This document shows, one piece after another, positions 22,760 to 33,389 of a stretch of DNA of 64,000 nt. Within the stretch, counting starts at the first letter, position 1. The number at the start of each line of letters is the position of its first letter. The DNA is from Archegozetes longisetosus (lineage: Eukaryota; Arthropoda; Arachnida; Sarcoptiformes; Trhypochthoniidae). The position numbers and the translations under genes were made by a program. Location: contig JAEMBT020000004.1 in the NCBI GenBank assembly GCA_018873245.2, forward strand, positions 4,512,573 through 4,576,572, in the 5' to 3' direction. The notes below the pieces were generated by a model that was given only the letters and a program-made list of their open reading frames with translations, ran no database searches and was not told the origin of the DNA.

Positions 22760-24300
22760 TTGCTTATCCAAACACTGTTTCATACAATAGCTTTGATCAA
22801 AGTGTTACTCAGTTCAACTCCTGAGATACTAATGAAGTTAATTAGCTTTTTCGCACTTTTTATATATTTATGCCATTCAATCTGTGAACTACTTTTTTAA
22901 AGATAACAATGAGTTTTAATTTTTTTGTCTACTTTATGAATGAAAGTTATCAGCATTAATAGCTTTGAATATCATTTCCTTGGAGAAGAACTTAGGTTAG
23001 GTATAAAAGATCAAAAAAAATTTGTTTATTGCTAGAAAGATTCGGTTCTCACCGGATTTTATATGTAGATCATGTACTTATTGTGTTGGTTACAATCAAA
23101 ATCGAAATTAAGCATATGTTCATTCAGAAAACTGAAAATAACGATACATTCATTCAGAAAAAAGTATTATTAGCTGATACCTGCCCTATACTAAAGCCAT
23201 ATATATCAAGATACAGTATTATGAATTATGTTATACTACAAGACAGTAAACTATTTGATTTTGTTGTTATCATTACTTTTATGAGTGACTCAAAGACTTA
23301 CTCTGCATTTTTACTAATAGGAAAGGCTTGATTTGAGTGCATCATTCCATTTGCATGTAAACTATTTTTATAATATGCTAAACATATTTAAATCTATGCT
23401 CCATATATCAATTAACATGATGTTTACAAAAAGAAATGATTGAATTTTAATTTTAGGTTAAGTTTAATTCAGATATTCAACTAAAGACATATGCTATATT
23501 TCTCTCAGCTTCATTGCATAAAGGTTGTGCAGTTGAAATACAGATTTTCATTTCTACTGTTTATAGCGTGTATTTTAAGGCTATGAAGAAACAGTTTAAC
23601 TTTGATAAAATAGATATAAGAAAAATATAGTTTATTGATTGGTGTTTATGCATAAACATATCAAATTCGAGGCTAAAACAAATAATAAATACTGAAATAA
23701 GATATGATTTACACTTTAATCGTAACACATTTTTTTATAAAGACAGTATCGTTATTGAAAGCTGAGAGATTTGACCAATTCAGTGTTCATTTATATATTT
23801 ATATATCATTAAACTACTATAGTATACCAAATTCTTAGGCGACCTAATCACTATTTTGATGCACAATTGAACAAGATTAATTTTCGATCTGACCATAAAT
23901 CTGGTTTTCTAGATATTATTCAAGTAAGATGTCTTTCAAATCTTTACTTAGCGCGATTTAAGAATAAGTATTTGAAGATTACCTAACATCAATTATGATT
24001 TTTATTCTAAATAAATAAGTAAAAAGTCATTTTTATTTTTTTATTATTCTAAATTGACGTAAACCGTTGATGTTTTTAGGCAATAAACATAAATTTTATC
24101 TTTGAGACCTTTAATACTATCTGAGTGTAATGTCATGAGACCAAGCAGTGAATTTTTAATCACTAATTCAATCTTTACAACTCATCAGTTTCTAAGGCTC
24201 GAAAACAAATTAGACTAAAACAAGTAACTATTAAACAAGCGTAACAACAAGAAAATCCATCATCATTGTTAATAATTTCATTTCAGTTATTAATATAGAA
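22760..24300. other. intergenic DNA, no supported gene
   Basis: Upstream of the transporter. An open frame at 23029-23331 (+) has no ATG at its start, no domain and no splice context, and is treated as chance. It contains two close copies of CATTCATTCAGAAA-like sequence near 23117-23161. Confidence 0.45.
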
Positions 24301-24318
24301 TAATTTCCAACTAAAAGC

Positions 24319-24510
24319 TCAATTTATGATCAAGATTGAACTACACCCAAATTGGCATAGATTGTAGTAATATGGTTTGTGGTGAACACTATGTTCTGCA
24401 TCAAACACGGAACCTGTAGTTGATTGTGTTCCGATATAGCGAATTCTGCTTATAGTGAACACATTTGGCCGTGCAGACCCGTTCGCGATGAATGAGTTAG
24501 AGTATAGCAT
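24319..24510 (-). CDS. possible small protein or exon, unrecognised
   Basis: An ATG-started 63-codon frame with protein-like composition and codon use (SFIANGSARPNVFTISRIRY, then TGSVFDAEHSVHHKPYYYN). The end of the frame (CQFGCSSILIIN) looks less coding, and a GTGTAG donor-like word precedes it, so this may be an exon rather than a whole gene. No signal peptide or domain is seen. Low confidence. Confidence 0.25.
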   Translation of the reverse strand: MLYSNSFIANGSARPNVFTISRIRYIGTQSTTGSVFDAEHSVHHKPYYYNLCQFGCSSILIIN

Positions 24511-24539
24511 TGAAAGTTGAGTAAAGAATAAAAAATAAA

Positions 24540-25995
24540 ATCATTTAAATTATAATTATGTATGCTTTTTAAGCTAACTAACAGTAGCGTAACTTAAAAT
24601 GAGAATTCAAACTATTTTTATTGTAATATTGAGCAAAGTAAACAGAACTAGATCATAAGCAATAAATGTATCTCTATTTCACGCAATATTTATTTTAATT
24701 GAAATTTTGTTTTTTTTCTCAGTAAAATCGGTATCGGACTTTTAGTTCATCTTTAATAACATAGTTGTAAGCTTGTTTTTCGACCTTATAATTTAATGAC
24801 AATTATTGCTTCCTGGAGACCGATATAGTTCTCTACTAGCACACAACTGTTTGATGCCATAAAACACAGACATTTGTGTGTAACTATATATTAAACACTT
24901 GTAAATCAACATGAACTACAAAACTGTTTAGTAATTCTTCTATTTCATTCATAAAAATTTCATTTTTATCATTTTGCTCACTAGGCATGAGAAGTAGATA
25001 TCTAAAACCGGAGCTCATATAGACATAATCCCTTTCCCTACCAATAAAAATGTGTAAAAGTAATTTAATTATTTAGACTTATGAACCTCATAATCAATGT
25101 AAAGTCGCTCTACAGTCTAGAAGTTCAGTCATAATATGTTTTCCTTAAAGCTAAACACGAGCTTAAATCAAATCTATGATTAGCTAACATCTCATATCGT
25201 ATAAAGTAAAACATGTATTAAGAGAATGATGACATAGTCGCATTTTACGACAATTTATTCCATTGACGAACTGGCAATAATAATCATTGCTAAACATTGC
25301 AACTTCAAATCCTAGTATAAATCAAGTATTAATAATATTTTCTAGGCTTTAATGAATGAATCCAATGCCACACTGCATTTCGAAACATATTAATACAAAG
25401 CTACTCAAAGCCAAAGATTTGTTGTTTTTATTACTTGTGTAGTAAATCAGACCTATTATAGCAAATCCATTTGAGGAGTTCCATTAGAAACCTAAATATT
25501 CACTTTAGTGTAACATTCAAATTAGATTCTATGCCATTTTTAAAGAATCTTCCACAGTTCCAAAGTTATCTAGAATAGACGAGAATATAAAAATAATCAC
25601 ATAAAATCTGTGACTGTTTTCGATGCTAAGAGTTTTCGAGGATTTGAAAGACTTTGCTTTAAGAGCCTAAGAGTATTGTAAAATCCCCCTATGCAAGCGT
25701 GATTCCCTTGAATTAACCGTAAGAATAAAACCATGGACTTCTGAAAAGTGTGAGAATCATAAATCGTTCGTTTGCTTCGAGTTGGCTATGTTCTCATAGG
25801 TTTTCTTTCTTACTGTTATTCATTTTTCTCTCGATCAGCTAATGATGTACACAAACCCAGCTAGTCATTTCTTCTATCTGTCACAAATTAATCAAACGAA
25901 ACTTCGAGCTCGAACATTATTTTACTCTCTTATGTGCAGTACCATAAACAAGCATTGAATCAACTCTCTCAAATTGTTTAAATTTAAAATCAAAA
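24540..25995. other. intergenic DNA, nothing recognised
   Basis: About 1.5 kb of AT-rich DNA without coding frames above background or recognisable RNA genes. Confidence 0.5.
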
Positions 25996-26004
25996 GCCAT
26001 TAAA

Positions 26005-26745
26005 GCATAGCCGTAGCCAGCAGGAGGCAAGGAGTCTATAGCCATCTCTCCAGAGACTTTTAAAAAATTTGAGCTTGAGTTCGCACTTTAAAAATATGTT
26101 ACAAAAAACTTAGAAACTGCATTTATTTGGCGCATAAATCGGTTGCTTATTGTAAAATATTAGTCAAAAGTTTAAAAAGAAATTAACAGATGTTTGCGTT
26201 GATTAGCGTTTGTTTCAACAAATCGGCATTTCACTTCAGACTAGAGTATAAACTTGAAAACCCGAAACCGAGCAGACCCGTATGAAACCGAAAACGGTTC
26301 GGGTCGAAAACTTTCAGTTCGGATCGGTTTCTTAAGTTTTGAAATGGGTCTGTGCGGGTCTGTAAGGATTGGTTTAAAAATAATTATTGCGAATAAGTAT
26401 TGGTTTTCAAAGTCTATTCAAATGCAAAGTAAAGTAGTGACTTATGAAACTGTAATATAATATCTATTTTACAAACGCATTGCAAACGAATGAGTAATAC
26501 ATTCTGAATTTCTTTGTGTACTTAATGCGACACAAATGATCAAAATGAGTGAATCAGATGCAGAAGAATGTGATTTAAGTGAAAAAAGTAGTCAATCCAA
26601 AAGACAAAAAATTCTTTACTTTAAAAATTACTCTTTCTTTAATACGGTTTCGGTTCGGGTAGGTTCCTGAAAATACCTATAAGTTTATACTGTACTTCAG
26701 ACTTGTAGGCCTTCTCTCCAGGCCAAAAGCATGGCTACGGCACTA
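26005..26745. mobile_element. outer hAT-like element, interrupted by a second element
   Basis: The left end CATAGCCGTAGCCAGC (from about 26006) and the reversed right end TAGTGCCGTAGCCATGC (ending 26745) share GCCGTAGCCA. Both sides are flanked by CATTAAA (25998-26004 and 26746-26752), consistent with a 7-8 bp target-site duplication. The next inner bases also match loosely (left CATCTCTCCAGAGAC; right, reversed, CCTGGAGAGAAGG). Excluding the inner insertion it is about 280 bp, a MITE or deletion derivative. The superfamily is inferred from the ends and duplication length. Confidence 0.6.
26242..26694. mobile_element. hAT-type MITE, 453 bp, 8-bp target-site duplication, nested
   Basis: Terminal repeats TAGAGTATAAACTT (26242-26255) and, reversed, TACAGTATAAACTT (26681-26694) differ at one base. 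Exact 8-bp duplications CTTCAGAC flank them (26234-26241 and 26695-26702), the hAT signature. Subterminal regions are crowded with CCCGAA, TTCGGGT and ACCGAAA words in both orientations, as in hAT elements where the transposase binds subterminal motifs. It has inserted within the outer element. Confidence 0.88.
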
Positions 26746-26920
26746 CATTAAACCTTAATTTAACTAGAATTTGAACAAAAATTTATCCTGATTTGGATTT
26801 CTATATAAAAAGTAAGAAGTTTGCACTTCTTATAAAAATTATATTGTTGAAAATTGCTTATTATAAGTTGTTTTTAGGCTAATAAATCTAAATGAATTTT
26901 TGTAATTCATAACGTTAGAG

Positions 26921-27196
26921 ATGGCTTCAAAAGCAGAGAAAAGAAACTTTAAAAGTTGTGATTTTGTATCAGAAGCTAATCCGAAAATAGAGAAGATGAT
27001 GCTTAGAATGAGAAGAAAAATTAATTATTACAGAAATATTCTAAACGATAATAAAGAAGAAAATCGTCTCATTCAGAAGCAAGCGATTGAAAGTTACCAA
27101 AAGATCATTCAGAAAATTGATAACCTGTCGGAAGAAGACTTTAAGCGACTAAAGCAATTGTTGACTGAAGTTAAGCCAAAAAAATCGAATAAATAG
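26921..27196 (+). CDS. small charged coiled-coil protein, 91 aa, unrecognised
   Basis: An ATG-started frame of 91 codons, rich in Lys, Arg, Glu and Asn, predicted almost entirely helical (NPKIEKMMLRMRRKINYYRN, then IQKQAIESYQKIIQKIDNLS). Leu/Ile residues recur at three- and four-residue intervals, suggesting a coiled coil. It ends in a basic tail (KPKKSNK). An AATAAA overlaps the stop (27189-27194). No signal peptide or zinc ligands are visible. Composition is too biased toward protein-like sequence to be a random frame, but I cannot name a family. It could be a nuclear or cytoplasmic accessory protein. Confidence 0.5.
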   Translation: MASKAEKRNFKSCDFVSEANPKIEKMMLRMRRKINYYRNILNDNKEENRLIQKQAIESYQKIIQKIDNLSEEDFKRLKQLLTEVKPKKSNK

Positions 27197-27512
27197 ATGT
27201 TTCATTTTATTAGTCGTTACATTTTAAAACTATTGATCTTTATTGAGGGACAAATACGTTTATATTAATTTTTCATATTCTGTTAAGTTTAATAATTTTA
27301 ATAAGTTATTTTAAACGAATATTAAATACTCTTATATCTATTGTTATTTTAATCAAAATCTAAATTATATTAACAAAAAAATTATAAGTTATTAAATGCA
27401 AAAAAATATTTGTGATCAATGTTTTAATACAAAAAGTGATCTTTAATACAAATGATCTTAAATTAATGAGAATCAAGAATCAAGAAAATAAACACAACTA
27501 ACAATAGGTAAA

Positions 27513-28421
27513 CTAATAATCACATATTAAGACAAGAATGGCGTGACTCATGTCAATGATCTGGTCATCAGGAATTCGTGTCACATCAGACAACTCATTG
27601 ATCACATGTTCATTGATAGAAACATCAATGATAGTAGGAATCGAAGCAATTATAGCCGAACTGATTAGCATTTTATTGGCACCAATCCTCTCGAGTTCTA
27701 ATTCTTCGAGACTTTCATTGCGACTCAACCCTTTGGACATTATTTTGTAAGCATTTCTAATAATGATTTTTCTGCACATGTAATACAAATCAGTTAAATG
27801 TTTAGCGACTCGGAAAAAAGAATCGACAACTGTCTCAAAGCCTAATATATTATAATTAAGTATTGACAACAAGGTTTCAACATAAGTATCAATCGAAGTA
27901 GTAGTGAGCTTATAGTTCATGAGTTTTAAAACTCTTGTCTCGGATTTATTTAAATTCTTAAGCGAATAATTATAACCAGATTTATGGAGAAACTGTTTTA
28001 CGTCTGACATCGAAATAGATTTGTCGTAAGAGTAGAGTTTGGAAGCGATGATAACACAAGTAATCACTCTTAAGTGCATTTGTTTGCACATTTTCTCCTC
28101 AATAAGTTTCCAATCCAACTCATTAAGGGTAGATTCGAGAAACAGTTTCTTCGTATCGCAAACTAATTTCACTAACAGTTTATCGAATAACTCAATTGAC
28201 GCGTATTTCACGCAATCGTTTTGATTGAATAGTTTACAAATAGTGATTATGTTTTGAACGCAACCGTTGTTTGACTTAAACTTATGATATGAGATGCCAT
28301 TGTTTTCGATTTGTTTCAGTTCGTTGAGGTTCCGTTCGTTTAAATCCGACAGCAAATCACTTAATATTTCCACTGGATAGCAATTACAACTCAATTCGAA
28401 TAAACCTCTTGAGTTGTCCAT
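27513..28421 (-). CDS. CNTD1: cyclin N-terminal domain-containing protein 1 (CNTD1/COSA-1 type), single exon
   Basis: A 302-aa single-exon frame with a divergent cyclin box. The pattern agrees with CNTD1 along its length: LRVITCVIIASKL (cyclin-box helix), DVKQFLHKSGYNYSLKNLNK, then ETRVLKLMNYKLTTTSIDTY followed by VETLLSILNYN, and near the C-terminus DQIIDMSHAILVL. CNTD1, with its nematode counterpart COSA-1, marks and matures designated meiotic crossovers, probably with CDK2 at MutS-gamma/MutL-gamma sites. The length is close to vertebrate CNTD1 (about 330 aa). The start Met at 28421 precedes a plausible N-terminus and no upstream coding is seen. Absence of introns is unusual for the family and suggests a retrocopy or intron loss. 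The frame is intact. Confidence 0.85.
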   Translation of the reverse strand: MDNSRGLFELSCNCYPVEILSDLLSDLNERNLNELKQIENNGISYHKFKSNNGCVQNIITICKLFNQNDCVKYASIELFDKLLVKLVCDTKKLFLESTLNELDWKLIEEKMCKQMHLRVITCVIIASKLYSYDKSISMSDVKQFLHKSGYNYSLKNLNKSETRVLKLMNYKLTTTSIDTYVETLLSILNYNILGFETVVDSFFRVAKHLTDLYYMCRKIIIRNAYKIMSKGLSRNESLEELELERIGANKMLISSAIIASIPTIIDVSINEHVINELSDVTRIPDDQIIDMSHAILVLICDY

Positions 28422-28429
28422 TAGTTTAA

Positions 28430-29550
28430 ATTAAGTTCAATTTCATTTCAATTCATTATGATTAGTATACTTATTAATTATTATTAAATGCGTCGCAAAC
28501 GCTTAAATGTTTGCAGAGAAGCTTATGATAAGTGTGTGGATGACTAATTCATTGAACAAGTGCTGTACTAACCACATACAGTACCTGTATGTCACGTATT
28601 AGTTGGCGAGCTCAATGTTTACACTACACTTGCCTTCATTGGAACTAAGCATTTGCTATACACTATCAAATTTAATTATCCGCGATAGGTATGGACAGCG
28701 TCTGATAGAAAGCTCGTTGTTGTACTTCTAGGGTATGTTTACTGTCACACACACTCTTAGCTATTAGTGCACACGCATAATGTGCTTTTTCAAATGAATG
28801 AATAACCAGTTGGGTACATCCATACGCAATCACTTTATTCTAGCTGCTATCGAGGATTAATAAGTCTTTAACTATATTAGTTATGATTTGACTCAAAAAT
28901 TAAAATTGAACAGTACAATTCTACAAACTTTCCTATCAAGTCATACTGAAAGAGAAATTAAACAGAGAATTGAGGTTTATATTTTAATAGATTAGAACAT
29001 TTTCATGCTCTCAATTTAACTACAAAATTGTGATAAAAATCAAGCTTTCCAATCAAAAATATCAATAAATTGTTGCACTATAAGCTCAGGTTCAAGCCCA
29101 AGCTCACTTGAGAAGAGCTTATGCTCTACACTAACTCATATCATGGTTTGAGTAACAAGAATGTTCAGAATTACTTTAAGAATACAGTTAATTCATTTTT
29201 GAGTGCTTTATTGGAAATGTTTTAGCGAATTGCTAATTAAATGCTTCAAAATAAAATCAACTTTCTTGATAACACCAATTTTTGTCAGATAATTAACTGT
29301 AAAAAACGTGATTTTCATACAAGAGTAATGTCAATATAAGATTAATATTCGAATGAAGAGATTAAAAAAATATAGAATAAGTCTCAAATACTTTAGTAAT
29401 ACAGTTAAACCTGTATAGCTTGAACATACACTTAAGTGTTTAAAAAAACAGTATAAAAGCGTCATAGACAAACGTAGTTCAATTGTTATTGATTTTGAAA
29501 GAGTATTTAACTAAATGTTAAAGTTAGACAAATTTTACTGTAGTCTTATA
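28430..29550. other. intergenic DNA between CNTD1 and ALYREF, nothing recognised
   Basis: Holds the presumed promoter of CNTD1 and the 3' flank of ALYREF. No coding frame, RNA gene or repeat was identified. Confidence 0.5.
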
Positions 29551-29560
29551 AGCAGATCAA

Positions 29561-30522
29561 CTATTTAGAGACGTTGCGTTTAGCGATATATGAGTCCAGG
29601 TCTGCGTCAAGATCTTCAATATTAACGTTATCTCTAGAACCACTTTGATCGCTGACACTATTATTGAATCTTTGATTCCGATAATTACGTCTTGGCTCAT
29701 TTGATCCAAAAGTGCTGTCGTAATTCTTTGCAATATCATTCCAGAGATTACGACGACCTCCAGAACTGTTGGAGGAGTTAGACATCGATTGACTAGCGTT
29801 GATTCGATTGGTGAAATTAGCAATTCTCCGACCCATTACCTGTTCAGTTGAATCCGGACCAGCAGCAGATAATTGATTGCCGTTATTGCAATTAACTATT
29901 GATAAGTAAAGGGTACGTCCTATTAATGCAAAAATCAAACTATTAAGAGATCAACAATGCAAAATCATAAAATCAAAAATAAATAAGAATAGAGACCATC
30001 GAGAGTGACGTTCTTAAGCGATCCGATAGCAGTGATTGCATCGCATTCGCGCTCAAACACTACAAAAGCAGTTCCAGCAGAACGACCATTACTTTGATAA
30101 TTAACAGCCGCTCTTCTCAAGTCGCCGAATGCCCCAAACAGCTGCTGAATATCTTGATCGGTCACTTCGTATTTCAAATTATTCACAAAAATAGCGCCAC
30201 AATTGTTATCAAAATGATAGCCATTGTTGAGACCACTATTAGTGCCCAAACTTATCTCATTATTAGCTCGTTTGGACACAACGTTGCCGTCAATTGTCGT
30301 GGCTTTTCGTTTGAGCGATTCAGTCAATAGGTTTTGTTGTTGTTGGTCTCCATTCAGATCAGTTTTATTATTATTAACCTTACACGTGATATTTTTGAAA
30401 CCAAACTTATTATCAATTAATTTATTGTTACTGTTATTCAATTGAGTTCTTTTGGGTCTATTCGAAGTGATTCCTTCGCGAACTATTATCTCATCTAAAG
30501 ACAGGTCCAATTTACTTGTCAT
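29561..30522 (-). CDS. ALYREF: ALYREF/REF mRNA export adaptor, two exons, 294 aa
   Basis: Exons 30522-29997 and 29919-29561 join in phase (885 nt with stop). The N-terminus carries the short REF-N motif (KLDLSLDEII), which binds UAP56/DDX39B. After an Asn/Lys-rich linker comes one RRM with RNP2 (GAIFVNNL), helix 1 (DIQQLFGAFGDLRR) and RNP1 (GTAFVVFER). Then a Ser/Asn/Arg-rich segment, including RRNYRNQRF, leads to the C-terminal REF motif (LDADLDSYIAKRN). This is the complete ALYREF layout. The protein couples splicing and capping to nuclear export through TREX and NXF1. The intron donor is GTCTCT, weaker than average. The intron sits inside the RRM between strands, after VTLDG. Confidence 0.93.
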
Positions 30523-30529
30523 TGTTTTG

Positions 30530-30970
30530 GTTTGAATCGGACTCTTATTTAAATGAACAAATCAACAGTAAATGGTATTAATTTAGAGGCATTGAAAGAC
30601 ATTTAAATACATTGGAGTGATTTAAGGCAAACAAAATTGAAAAATGCACTAATATGTTAGAGACATGCGCTTTCATATCGTTTGTTGTGTTCAACTTGAC
30701 CATATTCACTTGTTACATAATACATTGGTTCTGTGGATCTTTCAAAGTTCTTCTGTTTTTATGCATTTTTCCTTTGAAAACTTTTTACAGCGCTATTATC
30801 AAGATTTTCGAAAAGTTAAGAGTTCAATTGAGTTGGTTTCAAAATGAAAAAACTAGTAAATCAATTAATAGATAATTGTTTAGAATCATTCAAATACAGG
30901 ATGGATATTTTAAAACTGAATTTGTCATCAGAGATAACGCTTTCGTTATGGCTCCTATCAAAAAACAGGT
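30530..30970. other. intergenic DNA upstream of ALYREF
   Basis: Open frames here in two plus-strand phases (30654-30875, 30665-30847) are short and unsupported. The presumed ALYREF promoter lies here. Transposon debris starts at about 30974. Confidence 0.4.
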
Positions 30971-30973
30971 TAA

Positions 30974-31955
30974 CTACTTTAGGGATCAGGTCACTTGCCC
31001 GACAAGTACTTCTACCCGACAACTCACTTTATCGATAATCACTTTATCAATAGTCATATTTGAAATAATAGCTTCGGAAGCATAAGCCGAAAAATTTGTT
31101 CGAACAAAAGATATCAAAACAGCACTGACCTCTAACGTGTTGGTAGTGTGTGAGTACTAAATTGGGTCATTCTACAGTATACGCCACCCCTAGACCTACT
31201 ACAGTATTCACCACCCTTGAACCTACTATAGTATATACTACCCAACAGGATAGGTTAATTAGGTGGGTTAAGTAAGTTATGTGGGTTATGTGGATTATGT
31301 GGGGTAGGTGATTTACGTATGTAACGTAGGTTAGGTTTGGATATGTTAGATCTGTTCTGGGCAGATTAGATTAGGTCTAAAACGTTGTAGAAATTTACAA
31401 TAATGCGCGGATATTTTCTGCAATCTTTGAAGAAACTAAAATGCAATGAACTCTTTAACTTTTTCAGCGTACTGTAATAGGTAGCTTTAGTTGCATTACA
31501 TTGTATTTATATTTTTAAAGCATTGATCTGATTATTTATTTGCATACATAATATTCAATAAAAATGCACAAATTGGGGCTCTGAGATGGAGAATTTAATT
31601 AATGCTTAAAGTGGTGGTATATACTTTAGTAGATACAGGGGTGGCTGTAATACTGTAGAATGACCCTAAATTGTTTCAACAAAACATCGAAATAATGTTG
31701 GTGTACGTCGTCAGGCAATTTGTTTGAGTATAAAACAATTATCACCATTAGCTGATCCATGGTTACATAATGGTGATAGTCATGGTTATACTCTAATCGC
31801 TCGTCTGAAGGTCTAGATCAGGGCTGTTTCAATATCTTTTGTTCGAACAACTTCTTCGGCTTGCGCTTCTTCAGCTGTTATTACAGATGTGACTGTCAAT
31901 AAAATGAGTTATCGGGCAAGTGAGTGTCGGGCAAACGTACCAGACCCCTACTTTA
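30974..31955. mobile_element. element with about 150-bp inverted arms, split by a second element
   Basis: The left arm (about 30974-31131: TCACTTGCCCGACAAG ... TTCGAACAAAAGATATCAAA ... CAGCACTGA) matches the reverse complement of the right arm (about 31811-31955: CACTTGCCCGATAACTCA ... TTCGAACAAAAGATATTGAA ... CAGCCCTGA). The arms run in the same order with scattered mismatches. The core between the arms is largely occupied by the nested 501-bp element. No transposase is evident. A partial third copy of one arm lies near 33390-33560. The superfamily is not determined. Confidence 0.7.
31165..31665. mobile_element. 501-bp DNA element with perfect 16-bp ends and 8-bp target-site duplication
   Basis: Both ends begin GGTCATTCTACAGTAT (16 of 16 identical in inverted orientation), and weaker similarity continues inward (CCACCCCT...CTACTA.AGTATATAC). 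The target-site duplication CTAAATTG is exact (31157-31164 and 31666-31673). An 8-bp duplication with GG-starting ends fits hAT- or Merlin-like elements. The left subterminal part contains three tandem copies of a roughly 27-bp unit (TACAGTAT..CCACCC...CCTAC). A GT-rich tract with repeated TTATGTGGG follows at about 31270-31310. Confidence 0.88.
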
Positions 31956-32259
31956 TACTTAAGTATAAATAAAACTGCATAACTCGAAATGTACTTTATA
32001 TTAATTCATAAACAAAGAACGATGTCCAGATCGGCCTAACTTGGTTCACAATAAACAAGGATACCATTGTGACGGGACTGAAGAGTAGAGTCCAAATAAA
32101 CTATTCTTTTTGGTCTAGGTGACTGGGGTCAAGAGTTATGAACCCTTTTATGTTATGACTAAAAAGTGCTTTTTATTGTAAAAATTGGTATCAAATAACT
32201 ACAAGTTGAGTAGATGTTGAATATATATAATATAAACTATTTAAAGACTTTGAAGCTCC

Positions 32260-32890
32260 AAAAGACTTTAAATAAGGCATTTAGCCTGGACAACAAGTTG
32301 CCCACCCTATGCCGCGTGGAAGCATGCCTTATAAGGGGTTATGGCCGGCCCGGACTAGGTCTGCAAGTCCTTCCAACGCCTACTAGCCATCAGAGAACCG
32401 TCATTATGTTCGCGCAGCACCCGACGGTTCTCTGGCCATTCATGCACTGACAAGAGTATCCTATAATGACTGCGGCAATGGAGAGGTCCATATCTACTAA
32501 AACGTAGATAAAGTATTTTCTACGCTCCCTGTGCCGCGACTTGATCCTACCACCTATCAACATGGGGTCACCAGCTGATAGGCCATGGGAGCTAAGTGAA
32601 AGATCCGATGTGCCTGCATACCTGGGTGCCTTCCAGGCCATGCGACTTCAGGCTCTACTTAGTGGTCCCTCTGAGGGCATCTTTGACGGGTATTCCTCCT
32701 TTCGAGCCTGAATGTGGTCCATGGTGGTCAGGAAGTTTTTGACTATTATCTCCATTACCCAATGTTTTCCAAGGTCGTGCCTATTCAGAAAGTTCCTCTA
32801 CTCGTCGAGACCTTTCCAAAAATATAGACTTATTGTGAACCAGCTTAGGCCGGGACCCCCTACAAACTGGGCATCCTCCTTAAATGTGTT
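32260..32890 (-). pseudogene. transposase-like coding relic with CxC...CC zinc-like motif
   Basis: A distinctly GC-richer tract. On the minus strand one reading frame runs from about 32880 to 32390 with only two internal stops. It reads WVMEIIVKNFLTTMDHIQAR, then after a stop LSAGDPMLIGGRIKSRHRER followed by RKYFIYVLVDMDLSIAAVII and GYSCQCMNGQRTVGCCANIM. The CQC ... GCCAN pattern resembles the SWIM-like CxC...CCxH ending of a family of invertebrate DDE-transposase-type proteins (from memory, not checked), with Asn where His is expected. I infer a dead mobile-element protein. It could also come from another integrated element. Confidence 0.45.
32401..32443. repeat. 11-bp inverted repeat, AGAGAACCGTC hairpin
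   Basis: AGAGAACCGTC and GACGGTTCTCT, about 20 bases apart (starting near 32393), can form a stable stem in a GC-rich tract. It overlaps the end of the open part of the transposase-like relic and is probably a by-product of it or a terminal structure of the element. Confidence 0.5.
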
Positions 32891-32899
32891 TAAAAAGTA

Positions 32900-33216
32900 C
32901 AATCAAAGGAAACAAAAACGAAGCGGTTTTTTACTTTTCTACGATTAAAAATCACGTACTGATTATAAAGCACTAAGTTATGAATAACTAGGGAAAAAAT
33001 GTTGACAAAATTTTGAATATTCAAAGTTATGTATAATTGAAATAAATAATGACTAAGAATATCATAGTATTGACTGAGCATAAAGTATTAGTTACTAATC
33101 GGTATTTTTGACAGGGAAAAGTTGTGAATGACTTCAGTATATAAACCTTTTTGCTTTAAGAACTGAACCCAAAAATTAGACTTTTTTCACTGCTTCGTTT
33201 TTGTTTCCTTTGATTG
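32900..33216. mobile_element. Tc1/mariner-type MITE, about 317 bp, TA duplication
   Basis: The ends CAATCAAAGGAAACAAAAAC... are identical in inverted orientation for about 26 bp (left from 32900, right ending 33216). Both are flanked by GTA/TAC, so TA at 32898-32899 and 33217-33218 is the likely target-site duplication. There is no coding capacity. It lies immediately beyond the transposase-like relic. Confidence 0.8.
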
Positions 33217-33389
33217 TACATAATTGAATTCATAGTAAATGCTGAAAATGTCCGCTGTTATTCTCCAAACAGAACCTGACTCTTTGAATCATACTTTTAG
33301 AAACATTGACTAAACTTTCGGTAGTTATTTCTTTTAGTTTCATTTTCAATATTTATTTTCGAATCATCCGATGTTTGAGGACAATTAGT

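Noticed and set aside
23029-23331. 100-codon plus-strand frame
   Set aside because: No ATG at the start, hydrophobic and irregular, no motif; judged a chance frame.
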